Below are positions 18,101 to 26,491 of a stretch of 64,000 nt of DNA, one piece after another (the stretch's first letter is position 1; each line of letters begins with the position of its first letter). The stretch is from Larkinella rosea (lineage in GTDB: Bacteria > Bacteroidota > Bacteroidia > Cytophagales > Spirosomataceae): contig NZ_RQJO01000007.1 in the NCBI RefSeq assembly GCF_003858635.1, positions 931,941-995,940 of the forward strand. Reading direction: 5' to 3'. The notes under the pieces were generated by a model. The model saw only the letters and a list, made by a program, of their open reading frames with translations, had not been told where the DNA came from and did no database searches. Made by a program: the position numbers and the translations under genes.

Positions 18101-19213
18101 CGCCCTCCGCTCATTGGGTTTGGCCTGGTACGTCATAAAGGGTTTGGAATTGCCGGATTGCCGATCAATCCCGTATTCTGTGCCGATCCAGAACATTCCA
18201 GACCGGTCGTGGTAAGCCGCCTGGATGCTGCTACTCGACAAGCCTTTATACCGATTGGGATCGGATCGATAGGTAAAAACCTGATCGGTAGCCGGATCAA
18301 TTCCCTGCAAGCCATCGGTTGTTCCTACCCATACGATACCCGTAGAATCGCGGTGGAGGGTATTCCGCCAAATGTATGGGTTGAGTTTGCCGCCCGGATT
18401 GTACGGAACGAGTTTCCAGGGCTTGTCGCGTAAATTCAGTTTAAGCAGGCTAAATCCTTCAGTGGCACTCCCCATCCAGAGCACATCATTTTGATCCAGA
18501 TAAAAAGATTGCAGGGAAGGTTGCGCTCCTTTAATACCCTGCACCGGAACCAGGCTGAATCGGCCGGTCGCACGGTCAAATAGAAACAGGCCCTGGTGTG
18601 TGGCCACCCAAAACCGGTGTTGTCGATCTTCATAAACCGATTTAACAGCTACGTCGGCTACGGGTGAAGGATACAGGGTAAAGCGACGACGAACCGGGTC
18701 AAAGCGGGCCAGTCCGGCCATGGTCGTAATCCATAGAATGTGTTGCTGATCCAGGTAGACGGAAATCTGGCTATTCCAGCGCGTGGCCTGGGCTCCGCGA
18801 ATGAGGTGAGGTGTAACCTGACCGGTTTTACGGTTCACTTCGTGTAACCCTCCTCCGTTTGTAATCGCCCAAATCCGGTTTGCGTCTCCCTCGCATAGAC
18901 CCATGATAAACCCGTTCTGAAGGCTGCGGTTGGGCTGGGCGGGATCAACTTTAAAAACAGTGAAAGAAGCCCCGTCGTACTTGTTCAGCCCTTCTCCGGT
19001 ACCGAACCACATGTAACCATCCTGATCCTGAAGAATTGCGGTTACATTATTATTTGATAAACCATCTTCAACCGATAGGTGCTCAAAATGATTGGAAATG
19101 GGGTATTTGACCGGTTTATTCGAAGTCAGATTTGACTGAGCCCGTAACCGGACAGGCCACAGAAACAGGAGGATAAGCCAGAAAAATCGTATAACATAGG
19201 TGGTCAACAGCAT
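15116..19213 (-). CDS. Hybrid two-component system protein (sensor, kinase, receiver, AraC output)
   Basis: 1365-residue one-chain signalling protein of the Bacteroidota HTCS type. Order: signal peptide (1-25); periplasmic two-propeller sensor of repeated units such as 'GYMWFGTGEGLNKYDG' (about 45-700); Y_Y_Y domain (about 715-785); TM (about 795-812). Then HisKA with phosphoacceptor H849 in NITHEFRTPLSLI, HATPase (about 955-1075), a receiver with D1157 in LTDVMMPRLDG and a C-terminal AraC helix-turn-helix (about 1265-1365). Most HTCS respond to oligosaccharides and switch on SusCD loci. There is no SusC/D pair in this window, so its ligand and target are unknown. Confidence 0.93.
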   Translation of the reverse strand: MLLTTYVIRFFWLILLFLWPVRLRAQSNLTSNKPVKYPISNHFEHLSVEDGLSNNNVTAILQDQDGYMWFGTGEGLNKYDGASFTVFKVDPAQPNRSLQNGFIMGLCEGDANRIWAITNGGGLHEVNRKTGQVTPHLIRGAQATRWNSQISVYLDQQHILWITTMAGLARFDPVRRRFTLYPSPVADVAVKSVYEDRQHRFWVATHQGLFLFDRATGRFSLVPVQGIKGAQPSLQSFYLDQNDVLWMGSATEGFSLLKLNLRDKPWKLVPYNPGGKLNPYIWRNTLHRDSTGIVWVGTTDGLQGIDPATDQVFTYRSDPNRYKGLSSSSIQAAYHDRSGMFWIGTEYGIDRQSGNSKPFMTYQAKPNERRASVPENRAYSVFKDSRGQIWFNNSPDLYRLSADQSRLENVQPHILPVNGPYSRDITSFLADGSNGIWFGSLYGLYHYDLITNRFTAYPSKISAQFISGRTEGNKLTGDIWVGGDNGFASFNRKTHQFTYHSIQPENPNSIPDKDVYSILVSKSGDVWLVIHRLGLCKLNPKTGQITRYTAGGAGQLSSNDIHTIYEDPSGIIWIGTHRGGLNRLDPKTGRFSAITHQNGIPGTTIFCIISDESGDLWLGTNDGLCRFNPSARTIHTYKVSDGLPSNEFKQNDVFRHGNQLIFGTDNGIVQFNPAQIKDDTLPFPVHITKLTVMDQERALTDTIVYLKHNENLLTIGFAALAYEHPEQNQYTYKLDGLNDDWVENGNRTIVNFNSLSPGTYTFRVRAANSNGFWTTDEASLQLIVLPPWWSSWIAYVGYVLLAAGAIGGYIRYSTHRIRQRQELELNRRQAEQLKAVDELKTRFFSNITHEFRTPLSLIIAPVEKLLQEKQFDGAVLALVYRNAEKLLRLINQLLDLAKLEGQFMTIVNVRGQVREFIEQTIAVFQQAADHKRVKLTYTLNDFPSSEHVFDADKWEKIITNLVANALKFTEAGGSITLTTNPVWTDDEMTGVQFQLVDSGIGISKEKLPHIFDRFYQADTSTTRAHEGTGLGLALVNELIQLLGGTISVDSKVGAGTTFEWMLPVAQVLAVESLPLRPGYNKPAFQLETEISTKSTALPKTSGDGFAMPRILIVEDNEELRDFLVSELNASYTVFQAVDGLEGWEIAQAELPDIILTDVMMPRLDGNELCRLVKENSGTDHIAVVMLTAKTAQPSRMLGLQQGADEYLSKPFNMAELQLRIQNLVNRQQKLGEFYRQQFNLSDISDVRQEKPVSAVKTDPFLERIYALLEENLDDSSIGVDWLADKLAMNRKTLYRKIQSLIQLAPTDLIRQYRIRKGVELLLAGKSVAETADLTGFSTPSHFSMVFKEIYQQTPTEYLASRGKNG

Positions 19214-19405
19214 TGGTAGTAATACCTACTGAGATAATTCGCGATGCAATATTAGTGTTTTTAAACTAAATAGTTGGAATATGATCAGGCAAGAATCTAT
19301 TTCGATGGGTGGGCTGGGTCTAACGCAATCGCGAATCACATTTTCAATACATCAGGTAACTAGCTGCTTAAATTCTCCGGTTTTGACTGGATAGTTATCA
19401 ATAAA

Positions 19406-19446
19406 AAAAGGACTCCCCGGCGATGCGTTCGCCGGGGAGTCCTTTT
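19406..19446 (-). terminator. Strong terminator downstream of desaturase copy 2
   Basis: An 18-bp perfect stem (19406-19423 with 19429-19446) rich in GGACTCCCCGGCGA, with a 5-nt loop TGCGT. The minus strand ends in a T-run. It is 26 bp past the desaturase stop at 19472. Confidence 0.9.
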
Positions 19447-19471
19447 ATGTAAAGTCTATTTCCTTAAACCG

Positions 19472-20284
19472 TTAGGCAGACATGGTTTCGTTTTTCTCAA
19501 CCAAACGATCGTGACCGGTTTCGAATTCAGGGCTGGTTGCCTTTACCGGGCGCATTTTGATAATTCCAGTCGCTGACAGCAATTTGATAACCGGATAGGT
19601 CGGATCAAGTTCGTACCATTTAGCGCCAAAATTTGCCGCATTCGGGCGTTTGTGGTGGTTATTCTGAAACAACTCGCCCATCATCAGCCAATCGAAAAAC
19701 ATGGAGTTTTTAGAACGGTCATGGTTATCGAAGTTGGCATAACCGTACTTGTGTCCACTCCAGTTTACAATAGCACCGTGGATCGGCCCCATCAGGAAGT
19801 GAATCGGCAGCAGGAAGAAAAAGGCCCAGTGCATATCCAGGTAAACGAATGCGAAAATGTAGAACAAGGAATAAGCGGTCCCCCAGGCAACCCGGGAAAT
19901 CCAGGAATCACCGATTTTCTCCAATGCATACCACTCCGGATAGTTGCGGTCAAATTTCGCTTCAATTGGCCGCACCCGGTTCAGGACAGCATTGTATAAA
20001 TCTTTTGTTTTCCACATCATCGTAAAAACATTTTTCGTGTGATGGGGAGAATGGGGATCTTTGGGAGTATCACTGAACGCATGATGCATCCGGTGCAGAA
20101 CGGCATAGGCTCGGGGGCTCAAATACGATGATCCTTGTGACAGATAGGTCAGGAAAAAGAAAAACCGTTCCCAAACCTTACTCATCGTGAACATTTTATG
20201 CGCCGAATAGCGGTGCAGAAAAAATGTCTGGCAGAAGAGTGAAATGTACCAGTGAAGAACAAAGGCAATAAGGATTATTACCAC
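19472..20284 (-). CDS. Acyl-CoA/fatty acid desaturase (copy 2)
   Basis: 270-residue membrane di-iron desaturase closely similar to the one at 3570-4319. Histidine boxes are HRYSAH near residue 24, HRMHH near 64 and HNNHH near 209. Compared with copy 1 it has a longer C-terminal tail (MRPVKATSPEFETGHDRLVEKN). The two copies are likely paralogues with different chain specificity or expression, for example in cold adaptation, which is inference. It is monocistronic, with a strong terminator behind it. Its minus-strand promoter should lie between 20285 and about 20400. Confidence 0.9.
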   Translation of the reverse strand: MVIILIAFVLHWYISLFCQTFFLHRYSAHKMFTMSKVWERFFFFLTYLSQGSSYLSPRAYAVLHRMHHAFSDTPKDPHSPHHTKNVFTMMWKTKDLYNAVLNRVRPIEAKFDRNYPEWYALEKIGDSWISRVAWGTAYSLFYIFAFVYLDMHWAFFFLLPIHFLMGPIHGAIVNWSGHKYGYANFDNHDRSKNSMFFDWLMMGELFQNNHHKRPNAANFGAKWYELDPTYPVIKLLSATGIIKMRPVKATSPEFETGHDRLVEKNETMSA

Positions 20285-20409
20285 GGGATAAAATTTGTTA
20301 AAGGTGAATGGCTAAAAACCCACTTCAGTGCAATTAGATTACACAAATCTACAACAATAACGTAGATAGTTAACCGAATAAGACAAATTTTTGAAAATTA
20401 TTTTTTTCG

Positions 20410-21081
20410 TCAGAATGCGGTCGTTGAATACTGTAAAAGGTTTGCGCCCATCCGTAAAGCCTGCTGGCGAGCCTCTTCAGGGTCATTATAGACCGATTGA
20501 TCCTCCCAGCCATTCCCTAAATCGCATTCATAGCTATAGAAACAAACCAGCCGGCCTTCCCAAATTAATCCAAATCCCTGCGGTGACTTTCCGTCGTGTT
20601 CATGGATTTTAGGCAGGCCATTTGCGAAGGCATATTTCTGATGATAAACCGGATGATTGTACGGCAATTCTATAAAAGTTAACTCCGGAAACACTTTTTT
20701 CATTTCGCGCCGGATAAATTTATCCAGCCCGTAATTATCGTCGATGTGCAGAAAACCGCCGGACATCAAGTACCGGCGCATGTTTTGAGCTTCCGCATCG
20801 GTAAAAACAACGTTTCCGTGGCCGGTCATGTGAACAAACGGATAGGAAAACAACTCCGGACTGCCGACCTCCACAATGTCTTCTTCTGGAAAAATATTCA
20901 TCCGCAGGTTGGCATTACAGAATTTGATCAGATTCGGAATCGACGTTTTGTTGGCATACCAGTCGCCACCGCCGTTGTATTTTAGCTTGGCAATTTTGTA
21001 CGAAAACTGCGCATGAACCGACCCCGCCGTCACCACCGTAAAAATCAGTACCCAACATGCAAATCCAGTAAGTCGTTTCAT
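20410..21081 (-). CDS. Secreted DUF4159 protein
   Basis: 223 residues from the chosen ATG at 21081, giving a good Sec signal (MKRLTGFACWVLIFTVVTAGSVHAQ). An in-frame ATG at 21147 would put 22 polar residues before it. The mature part matches DUF4159: FSYKIAKLKYNGGGDWYAN, then 'FVHMTGHGNVVFTDAEAQ', 'MSGGFLHIDDNYGLDKFI' and a C-terminal GLIWEGRLVCFYSYECDLG. The fold is related to class I glutamine-amidotransferase-like proteins. These genes often sit with MoxR/VWA-type clusters, but none is present here. The product acts in the periplasm and its function is unknown. Confidence 0.82.
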   Translation of the reverse strand: MKRLTGFACWVLIFTVVTAGSVHAQFSYKIAKLKYNGGGDWYANKTSIPNLIKFCNANLRMNIFPEEDIVEVGSPELFSYPFVHMTGHGNVVFTDAEAQNMRRYLMSGGFLHIDDNYGLDKFIRREMKKVFPELTFIELPYNHPVYHQKYAFANGLPKIHEHDGKSPQGFGLIWEGRLVCFYSYECDLGNGWEDQSVYNDPEEARQQALRMGANLLQYSTTAF

Positions 21082-21167
21082 GAAATGAATATACGGTTTA
21101 TTGGTTACGGTTTTCGGTGAAGCCGCCGTTGTGGCAGAACGCTTCAACTTAATAACGCAAAAACGGA

Positions 21168-21869
21168 CTACTCGTTGTCATTAATCAAGTGTATGATGTG
21201 ACAAGCGGCCAATGCCGCCGTTTCAGTTCGCAACCGGGTTGCGCCCAAGGTCACCATTTTGAATCCATTTTCCCTCGCCTGCCGAATTTCATTCGTCGAA
21301 AAGTCGCCTTCCGGCCCGATCAGCACCAAGGTCGTGCCACCGGGCGAAGCGGTTTTCAACAATGAGCCAGCCGGTTCATTCTCAGGCAAATGGGCCAAAA
21401 ACCGCTGATCAGCTAACAGTGTTAGAACGGTTTTAAAGTCGATAATTGGGTCAATAACCGGCTTGAACAGCTGCAACGATTGTTTCATGGCAGCAACGGC
21501 AATCTTTTCAAGACGATCCGTTTTCATCATCCGGCGTTCGGAATGTTGACTGACAAAAAAGCTGAACTGATCGACGCCCAGCTCGACGGCTTTCTCGACC
21601 AGCCATTCCAGCCGGTCCGTATTTTTAGTCGGCGCCACTGCCAGATGAATCCGATACGGCCGGGGTTGCTCCACGGAGGTCTCCACAATCCGAAACGAAC
21701 ACCGGCGCGGATCGGCGGTTTCAATCACGCATTTATGACGCTTACCGGCTCCGTCGGTCACATCGATGACCGCATCTTTGGCCAGTCGCAACGTTTTGAC
21801 GCAGTGCCGGGACTCTTCTTCACTCAGAAAGGAATGCGATTCCGTTTCGGGCTGATAAAACAACTGCAT
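21168..21869 (-). CDS. rsmE: 16S rRNA (uracil(1498)-N(3))-methyltransferase
   Basis: 233-residue SPOUT-family enzyme that methylates U1498 of 16S rRNA using S-adenosylmethionine. The N-terminal PUA-like part contains HCVKTLRLAKDAVIDVTDG. The C-terminal trefoil-knot SAM site shows LIGPEGDFSTNE and VTLGATRLRTETAALAA, both hallmarks of RsmE. Length is normal for the family. It is followed by the DUF4159 gene (87 bp) and preceded by an acidic hypothetical protein (45 bp), all on the minus strand. Confidence 0.95.
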   Translation of the reverse strand: MQLFYQPETESHSFLSEEESRHCVKTLRLAKDAVIDVTDGAGKRHKCVIETADPRRCSFRIVETSVEQPRPYRIHLAVAPTKNTDRLEWLVEKAVELGVDQFSFFVSQHSERRMMKTDRLEKIAVAAMKQSLQLFKPVIDPIIDFKTVLTLLADQRFLAHLPENEPAGSLLKTASPGGTTLVLIGPEGDFSTNEIRQARENGFKMVTLGATRLRTETAALAACHIIHLINDNE

Positions 21870-21914
21870 AACTACTACCTGACGTACGCCAATCGGCTCC
21901 CCTTTCCACCATCC

Positions 21915-22484
21915 CTATTCTTCGGACTCGCTGTTCGAAAATGAATACAGGGTTTTATCCATTTTCAGCGTGTCGGCGTTAAATTGCTCAATAAAATCCT
22001 CAATAACATCTTCGGTGATTTCTTCCACATTCAGGCAAACATCCAGGCTGATCCCATATTCGAAATCATGATCGATTTCGATGTGTTCCTGCACTTTAAC
22101 GGCTTCAGTTTCTTCAATTTCCTCGATCAGTTCGGTTAAAAACAGCTCGATTTCCTCTTCGAGTTCCGCATCGATCCGGTAATCGGGTTTGCGTTCCTCC
22201 ACCGGCACATACTGCGGAAAGGATTTCTTTACCTTTTCCATCGCCATTTCATACACCAGGCTGCTGTGGTGAAGCCGTAACGTATAAATGATGGCATCAT
22301 AGATCACTTCATTGTCCTTGTGCTTTCCAACAAACTGAATGTGAACGCATTCGCCGGAATTCAGAACTTCCAGATCGTCATCTTCGTCTTCTACATAAAC
22401 GAATGTGCTTCCTTCTTCTTTACACTCATCTTTCAGAAGTTGAATCGTTGCCGGATCAAATCCTTCGTTTTTATACGTCGCCAT
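21915..22484 (-). CDS. Acidic conserved hypothetical protein
   Basis: 189 residues, strongly acidic, with runs such as VEDEDDDLEVL and ELEEEIELFLTELIEEIEETE. No signal peptide or TM segment, so it is cytoplasmic. It is predicted alpha/beta with a central helix (YDAIIYTLRLHHSSLVYEMAMEKVKKSF). I do not recognise a domain. Its compact spacing to rsmE (45 bp) suggests co-transcription, but no functional link follows. Confidence 0.65.
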   Translation of the reverse strand: MATYKNEGFDPATIQLLKDECKEEGSTFVYVEDEDDDLEVLNSGECVHIQFVGKHKDNEVIYDAIIYTLRLHHSSLVYEMAMEKVKKSFPQYVPVEERKPDYRIDAELEEEIELFLTELIEEIEETEAVKVQEHIEIDHDFEYGISLDVCLNVEEITEDVIEDFIEQFNADTLKMDKTLYSFSNSESEE

Positions 22485-22574
22485 TTACTTATCGTTATGT
22501 ATGCTTGGTTCAATCCAACAAATCTACGAACCCACCTGCGAATTTCAACATTAATAACCGGTAGTCGGTTCAAT

Positions 22575-23783
22575 TCACAAACGCTCCGCCGTGATTTCGT
22601 AGGTCTGGTAATGCCGTACAATCGTCTGAATGGCAAAATCGATGGCCGTCGGAATCGTCGACAAATCCGTCACCAGCAGCTGATCTTCCGGCCGGTGAAT
22701 GTTGGGCATCCGGCCCTTTTTATCCATCGCGGTCAGCGTCATCACAGGGATTTTCCGGCGTACAAACCAGACGCTGTCGAAGTCGGCAATGTGCCAGCGC
22801 CCCGGTTTTACGATACCCCGGAATGGTTTTTCCTCCAGCAATTTTTCTGCCGACTGCATCAGTTCGTTCGTGTACTCAATGACTTCCACCGTTCCGGTGT
22901 GTTTGATCAAATGCAGGGAACCGTTGCCAAGGGTATCGAAATTGACCACCACCGTGCGGCCTTTGGGCCAGCTTTCAATGTGTTTGTTGAGGTAAGCTCT
23001 GGAACCAATCATACCCACTTCTTCGGCTCCCGTCAACACGATTTCGGTTTCCAGTCCGGGTAAATACAATTGTTTTAATCGCTCCGCCGTAGCAACCGCG
23101 GCTGCTACGCCCGTTGCGTTATCGCTGGCTCCGTTGGAATACCCGTAAAGCCAGAAACCGAGTGTGCTGAGCAGGGCCTGCAGGACAAAATACGCAATGA
23201 GTCCGTAGCGAGTCCAGGGCACCCAGTCGCTATTGAATCCGAGTTGTTCGATGGTGAGCAAAAAACCGCTCCCGAGCATCAGGATCAATGACAAAACGAG
23301 CGAAACATGGAAACTGTTTACGGTGCCGGTACGGTAAAGAAGGGAAATTGGGGCCGTGTCGTAATGCGCCATCAGAATGACCTTCATGACCGGTTTGTCG
23401 TTGTCACCGGCGTATCCAAAACCGGTTTCGCGCCAACGGCCAATGACATTGTGAGAGGTGACCTGGGGAGGAAGTCGGGTTACGGGCGAAAACCGCCAGT
23501 TAAAGAATAACCAGGCCAGCGTAATCCAGCCCCAACTCCAGGTAACCGCCAGCCAGCCCAGCCACGGAGCCGTCAGCAATCCGCTGGCAATGCCGGCAAT
23601 TAACCAGTAAATAATAGGTATGTAAGTTCTGGGCGTTCGAAACGGTTCTACGTTAACCGTAGCCTGAAGTTCCTTCAGTGTCGATGACAGAATTTCGATG
23701 GCAGACGCTTCGAAGGCCGTGGCCGCCCCCCGGTGCGGTAAACGACTCAAATCGCGGATCAACGTCTCAACGGTAAACGGCAT
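22575..23783 (-). CDS. Membrane-associated M28 family zinc peptidase
   Basis: 402-residue protein with an M28 aminopeptidase-like catalytic domain around membrane helices. N-terminal helices are near 53-75 and 77-97, and two more lie in the middle (SLVLSLILMLGSGFLLTIE; LIAYFVLQALLSTLGFWLYG). Zinc-ligand motifs are MAHYDTAP (H, D), GASDNATGV (D) and GAEEVGMIG (EE). The later FDTLGNGS (D) and a C-terminal NIHRPEDQL histidine complete the set. The helices inserted between the first two metal motifs are unusual compared with soluble M28 enzymes. Substrate is unknown; peptide or amino-acyl hydrolysis at the inner membrane is likely. Confidence 0.8.
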   Translation of the reverse strand: MPFTVETLIRDLSRLPHRGAATAFEASAIEILSSTLKELQATVNVEPFRTPRTYIPIIYWLIAGIASGLLTAPWLGWLAVTWSWGWITLAWLFFNWRFSPVTRLPPQVTSHNVIGRWRETGFGYAGDNDKPVMKVILMAHYDTAPISLLYRTGTVNSFHVSLVLSLILMLGSGFLLTIEQLGFNSDWVPWTRYGLIAYFVLQALLSTLGFWLYGYSNGASDNATGVAAAVATAERLKQLYLPGLETEIVLTGAEEVGMIGSRAYLNKHIESWPKGRTVVVNFDTLGNGSLHLIKHTGTVEVIEYTNELMQSAEKLLEEKPFRGIVKPGRWHIADFDSVWFVRRKIPVMTLTAMDKKGRMPNIHRPEDQLLVTDLSTIPTAIDFAIQTIVRHYQTYEITAERL

Positions 23784-23927
23784 CTGTCAATTAGTTTTAG
23801 GTCGGATGAGACTTCCAAAATGCATTAAACCCGGTTTCGGGTCATGATCCTCAAAAATGTAAATAAACGTCTAATTCTATAAAAAGTCGTAAATGGTGAC
23901 AAAAAATCCCTTCCTAATTTACGCAAA

Positions 23928-23959
23928 AACAAAAGCCTGCACCAATTGGCGCAGGCTTT
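23928..23959 (-). terminator. Terminator of glnN
   Basis: AAAGCCTGC (23932-23940) pairs with GCAGGCTTT (23951-23959). The inner CCAATTGG extends the stem. Read on the minus strand it is followed by TTTTGTTTTTG. It lies 27 bp beyond the glnN stop at 23986. Confidence 0.85.
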
Positions 23960-23985
23960 ATGTAACGATATGGTTGGAAAATAAA

Positions 23986-26175
23986 TTATTTTACAAACAG
24001 CATCTCGCGGTATTTCACCAAAGGCCAGTCTTCATCGTCGATGATCAACTCGAGTTTGTCGACTTCGTACCGAATCACATCGAAGAAATCCTTCACCTCG
24101 GTCGCGTACAGTTTCGCCATTTCGGCAGTGTCCGACAATGCGTTGGCTTTTTTCCGGGTTTCGGTCATCGCATCGACCCCTTTCTTGATCGCCAATACGC
24201 GGGCCGAAACCTCCGAAATGATGTCTTTTATCGGTTCGGCTTCCGTCGTCATGCCCAGATCAACCAGCGCCTTAGCGGTTTCGGCCAATTTGTTCAGGTA
24301 CTTCAAAGCCGTCGAAACCACGTGGTTCATCGCCAGGTCACCAATCACACGGGATTCAATCTGCACTTTCTTCACGTATTTTTCGAGTTCGATTTCGTAC
24401 CGGGAATGTACTTCGGAGTGGCTCAAAACGCCCGTGCGCTCGAACAGATCCAGCGATTCCGTTTTCAGGTAAACGCCCAGCGCTTCCGGCGACGACTTAA
24501 TGTTCGATAAACCCCGTTTGGCGGCTTCCTCCACCCACTCATCGGAATACCCGTTGCCTTCGAACAGGATCCGTTTCGAGTCGGCATAATAGGCTTTCAG
24601 GATATCGACAATGGCTAGTTCTTTCTTTTCGCCATTCGCCAGACGAGCGTCCAGATCCTGTTTGAATTTCGTCAACTGATCGGCCATGATCGCGTTCAGA
24701 ACCGTCATGGTCGACGAAGAGTTGGCCCCTCCGCCGACGGCGCGGAATTCGAATTTATTACCGGTGAACGCAAATGGCGACGTCCGGTTTCGGTCGGTGT
24801 TGTCGCGCAGCAGCGACGGAATCCGGTTGATCCCTAGTTTGTAATAAACGTTATCGCCTTTGTTGACAATCACTTCCGATTTGGTTTCGAGGTCTTCCAG
24901 CGCTTTCGTCAACGACTCACCCAGGAAGATCGACACAATGGCCGGGGGAGCTTCGTTGGCACCCAGCCGGTATTCGTTACCCGCCGACGCAATACTGGCA
25001 CGCAGCAGATCAGCGTGATCGTGTACGGCTTTCACCACGTTTACGAGGAAGGTCAGGAAGCGCAGGCTTTCTTTTGGTTTCGAGCTGGGAGCCAGCAGGT
25101 TAACGCCGGTATTGGTACCCAGTGACCAGTTGTTGTGCTTACCGCTACCGTTGATACCAGCGAACGGTTTTTCGTGGAACAACACCTTCAAGTTGTGACG
25201 TTCAGCCACTTTCTCCATCAAATCCATCAACAGGGCGTTGTGGTCGATGGCGAGGTTAACTTCTTCAAACGTCGGCGCTACTTCAAACTGGCCGGGAGCT
25301 ACCTCGTTGTGACGCGTCCGAACCGGCATACCGAGTTTCATGGCTTCGAATTCGAAATCAACCATGAATGCGTTCACGCGCGGAGGAATGGTTCCGAAAT
25401 AGTGGTCTTCCAATTGCTGACCGCGGGCCGGAGCGTGTCCGAAAACCGTACGACCGGCCATCACCAGATCCGGGCGGGCATAGAACAGGGCTTTGTCAAC
25501 TACAAAATATTCCTGCTCAGGCCCGAGGGTTGGGGTAACTTTTGTCACATTCCGGTCAAAATACTGACACACTGCGGTAGCCGCTTTGTCAACGGCCGAC
25601 AATGCTTTCAACAGCGGAGTTTTATAATCAAGGGCTTCGCCGGTATATGATATAAATACGGAGGGAATACACAGGGTTTTTCCGCCAGCGCCGTTGTCCA
25701 TCAAAAAGGCCGGAGAGCTGGGGTCCCAACCCGTGTAACCGCGTGCTTCGAACGTATTACGCAAACCGCCACTCGGAAAAGAAGAGGCATCCGGTTCCTG
25801 TTGAACCAGGGCACCGCCTTTAAATTTCTCGATTGCTTTGCCTTCCATGGTAACGTCGAAAAACGCATCGTGTTTTTCAGCCGTATCACCCGTCAGCGGC
25901 TGAAACCAGTGGGTGTAGTGGGTTGCCCCCTTTGCCACAGCCCAGGATTTCATGGCGTTGGCCACCTCATCCGCAATGTCGCGGTCAATTTTACCGCCAG
26001 TTTCAATGGCCTGCGTAATTTTGAGGTAAGCTTCCGGCGACAGCAGGGAACGCATTACTTCATTGTTAAAGGTGTAAGAGCCATAGTATTCGGCTACACG
26101 TTCTGATGGAGGAGCTACAGACAGAGCTTGCCGACTTTGTGCAATTTCGAGAGCTTTAAACCGAAAGTTAGACAT
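23986..26175 (-). CDS. glnN: Glutamine synthetase type III
   Basis: 729-residue cytoplasmic enzyme that makes glutamine from glutamate, ammonia and ATP. The length (about 730, versus about 450 for type I) and motifs mark GSIII: 'FEARGYTGWDPSSPAFL', 'FLMDNGAGGKTLCIPSVFIS', 'LGPEQEYFVVDKALFYARPD', 'EVAPGQFEVAPTFEEVN', 'GSGKHNNWSLGTNTGVNLLA' and 'GNKFEFRAVGGGANSS'. GSIII is common in Bacteroidota and is usually regulated by transcription rather than by adenylylation. A long 316-bp upstream region and its own terminator suggest a monocistronic unit. amtB lies about 3.8 kb away on the same strand, so the two may share nitrogen control. Confidence 0.97.
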   Translation of the reverse strand: MSNFRFKALEIAQSRQALSVAPPSERVAEYYGSYTFNNEVMRSLLSPEAYLKITQAIETGGKIDRDIADEVANAMKSWAVAKGATHYTHWFQPLTGDTAEKHDAFFDVTMEGKAIEKFKGGALVQQEPDASSFPSGGLRNTFEARGYTGWDPSSPAFLMDNGAGGKTLCIPSVFISYTGEALDYKTPLLKALSAVDKAATAVCQYFDRNVTKVTPTLGPEQEYFVVDKALFYARPDLVMAGRTVFGHAPARGQQLEDHYFGTIPPRVNAFMVDFEFEAMKLGMPVRTRHNEVAPGQFEVAPTFEEVNLAIDHNALLMDLMEKVAERHNLKVLFHEKPFAGINGSGKHNNWSLGTNTGVNLLAPSSKPKESLRFLTFLVNVVKAVHDHADLLRASIASAGNEYRLGANEAPPAIVSIFLGESLTKALEDLETKSEVIVNKGDNVYYKLGINRIPSLLRDNTDRNRTSPFAFTGNKFEFRAVGGGANSSSTMTVLNAIMADQLTKFKQDLDARLANGEKKELAIVDILKAYYADSKRILFEGNGYSDEWVEEAAKRGLSNIKSSPEALGVYLKTESLDLFERTGVLSHSEVHSRYEIELEKYVKKVQIESRVIGDLAMNHVVSTALKYLNKLAETAKALVDLGMTTEAEPIKDIISEVSARVLAIKKGVDAMTETRKKANALSDTAEMAKLYATEVKDFFDVIRYEVDKLELIIDDEDWPLVKYREMLFVK

Positions 26176-26477
26176 ATTAGGTTCGAGGTGGTTTTTGGAT
26201 TAAAAACGCTCAAAAATAATGATATTTTGTTATAATTTCCAAGAAACCGCATTCATTTTAACCTGTTTTTCACAAAATTCTGACAAAAATCATGAAAACC
26301 GGTTTTTATGCACTCAAAATATCACTTCTAAGAAAATAACTATTTCACAAGTTTTTTGCACCTACCACAGAACAAATTGTACCAACTAAAGAAATGCTGT
26401 CGGTATTGCCTGTAACCGTTTACGTAATAAGCATTTATACCAGCTTAAAACCTGTTAACTTTACCGGGTGAATACCG
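26176..26477. other. Divergent promoter region between glnN and the LTA-synthase-like gene
   Basis: AT-rich and without genes. On the minus strand, TATTTTTG (complement of 26211-26218) matches the Bacteroidota -7 element TAnnTTTG, with a TTG (26240-26242) 21 nt upstream of it. It is the likely glnN promoter. No clear operator seen. Confidence 0.5.
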
Positions 26478-26485
26478 TAATTTTG
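26478..26485 (+). promoter_or_regulatory. -7 element (TAnnTTTG) of the LTA-synthase-like gene
   Basis: TAATTTTG ends 6 nt before the ATG at 26492. A start point 5-7 nt downstream would make the mRNA leaderless or nearly so. No convincing -33 TTTG at 19-nt spacing. Confidence 0.5.
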
Positions 26486-26491
26486 TATTGA

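Noticed and set aside
22320-23063. Plus-strand open frame of 247 codons
   Set aside because: It overlaps antisense both the acidic hypothetical gene and the M28 peptidase and reads as low-quality basic sequence.
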